Positions 63,998-64,000 of a stretch of DNA of 64,000 nucleotides are shown piece by piece. The translations under genes were made by a program, and so were the position numbers. The stretch is from OLB6 sp964467455. Its GTDB lineage: Bacteria > Bacteroidota > Ignavibacteria > Kapaibacteriales > Kapaibacteriaceae. Each line of letters starts with the position of its first letter. Position 1 is the first letter of the stretch. A model generated the notes under the pieces. The model was not told the origin of the DNA, made no database searches, and was given only the letters and a program-made list of their open reading frames with translations. The stretch covers positions 1-64,000 of the forward strand of contig CAYXQJ010000013.1 of NCBI GenBank assembly GCA_964467455.1. The letters run 5' to 3'.

Positions 63998-64000
63998 GGT

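Overview
The window reads as chromosome of a GC-rich (my estimate about 57%) member of the Bacteroidota/FCB lineage, most like Kapabacteria or Ignavibacteria. The pointers are: several secreted proteins with type IX secretion (T9SS) C-terminal sorting domains; a Bacteroidetes-style arginine operon built around an ArgF'-type transcarbamylase; promoters of the form TTTG-N20/21-TAnnTTTG; and many BNR/Ycf48-like secreted beta-propellers. The phylum is inferred from gene families, not from an rRNA gene; I saw no rRNA or tRNA gene.

Layout. 0-10 kb: a secreted BNR propeller, a SurA-like prolyl isomerase, a four-helix-bundle protein, a HAD hydrolase, an MFS transporter, a cobalamin riboswitch feeding a BtuG-like propeller, a wrecked MFS pseudogene, a DUF6702-like protein and a YHYH/T9SS protein. 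10-15 kb: a 1080-residue sortilin-like propeller, a PAP2 phosphatase and a Fic protein behind an operator-like palindrome. 15-22 kb: a tightly coupled arginine operon on the minus strand (GNAT acyltransferase, argG, argC, argF', argB, argE, argH; no argD). 22-26 kb: engB, purE, a membrane class III cyclase and a DUF2236 oxygenase. 26-45 kb: fused str-S10-spc-alpha ribosomal superoperon, minus strand, starting at a recognisable promoter upstream of rpsL and ending at an intrinsic terminator after rplQ; rpsD is missing from its usual place. 45-64 kb: T9SS propellers, an all-helical protein, a GluQ-type synthetase, an ECF sigma / anti-sigma / lipoprotein operon, a second EF-G, and a run of BNR proteins with a cysteine-rich secreted protein.

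The most unusual signal is a network of short degenerate tandem repeats, mainly heptamers plus 8-, 12-, 28- and 29-bp units. They sit at many gene boundaries and also run into reading frames. They supply start-proximal residues (HAD, PAP2, GluQ), most of a lipoprotein signal peptide, stop codons and C-terminal tails, and surface-loop residues of housekeeping enzymes (ArgG, ArgB, ArgH). They resemble the heptameric STRR repeats known from filamentous cyanobacteria, but here several word families are combined and tolerated inside essential genes.

The ribosomal superoperon and the arginine operon are conventional in function. The secreted-protein genes appear to be a T9SS cargo set. The riboswitch links one of these propellers to vitamin B12.
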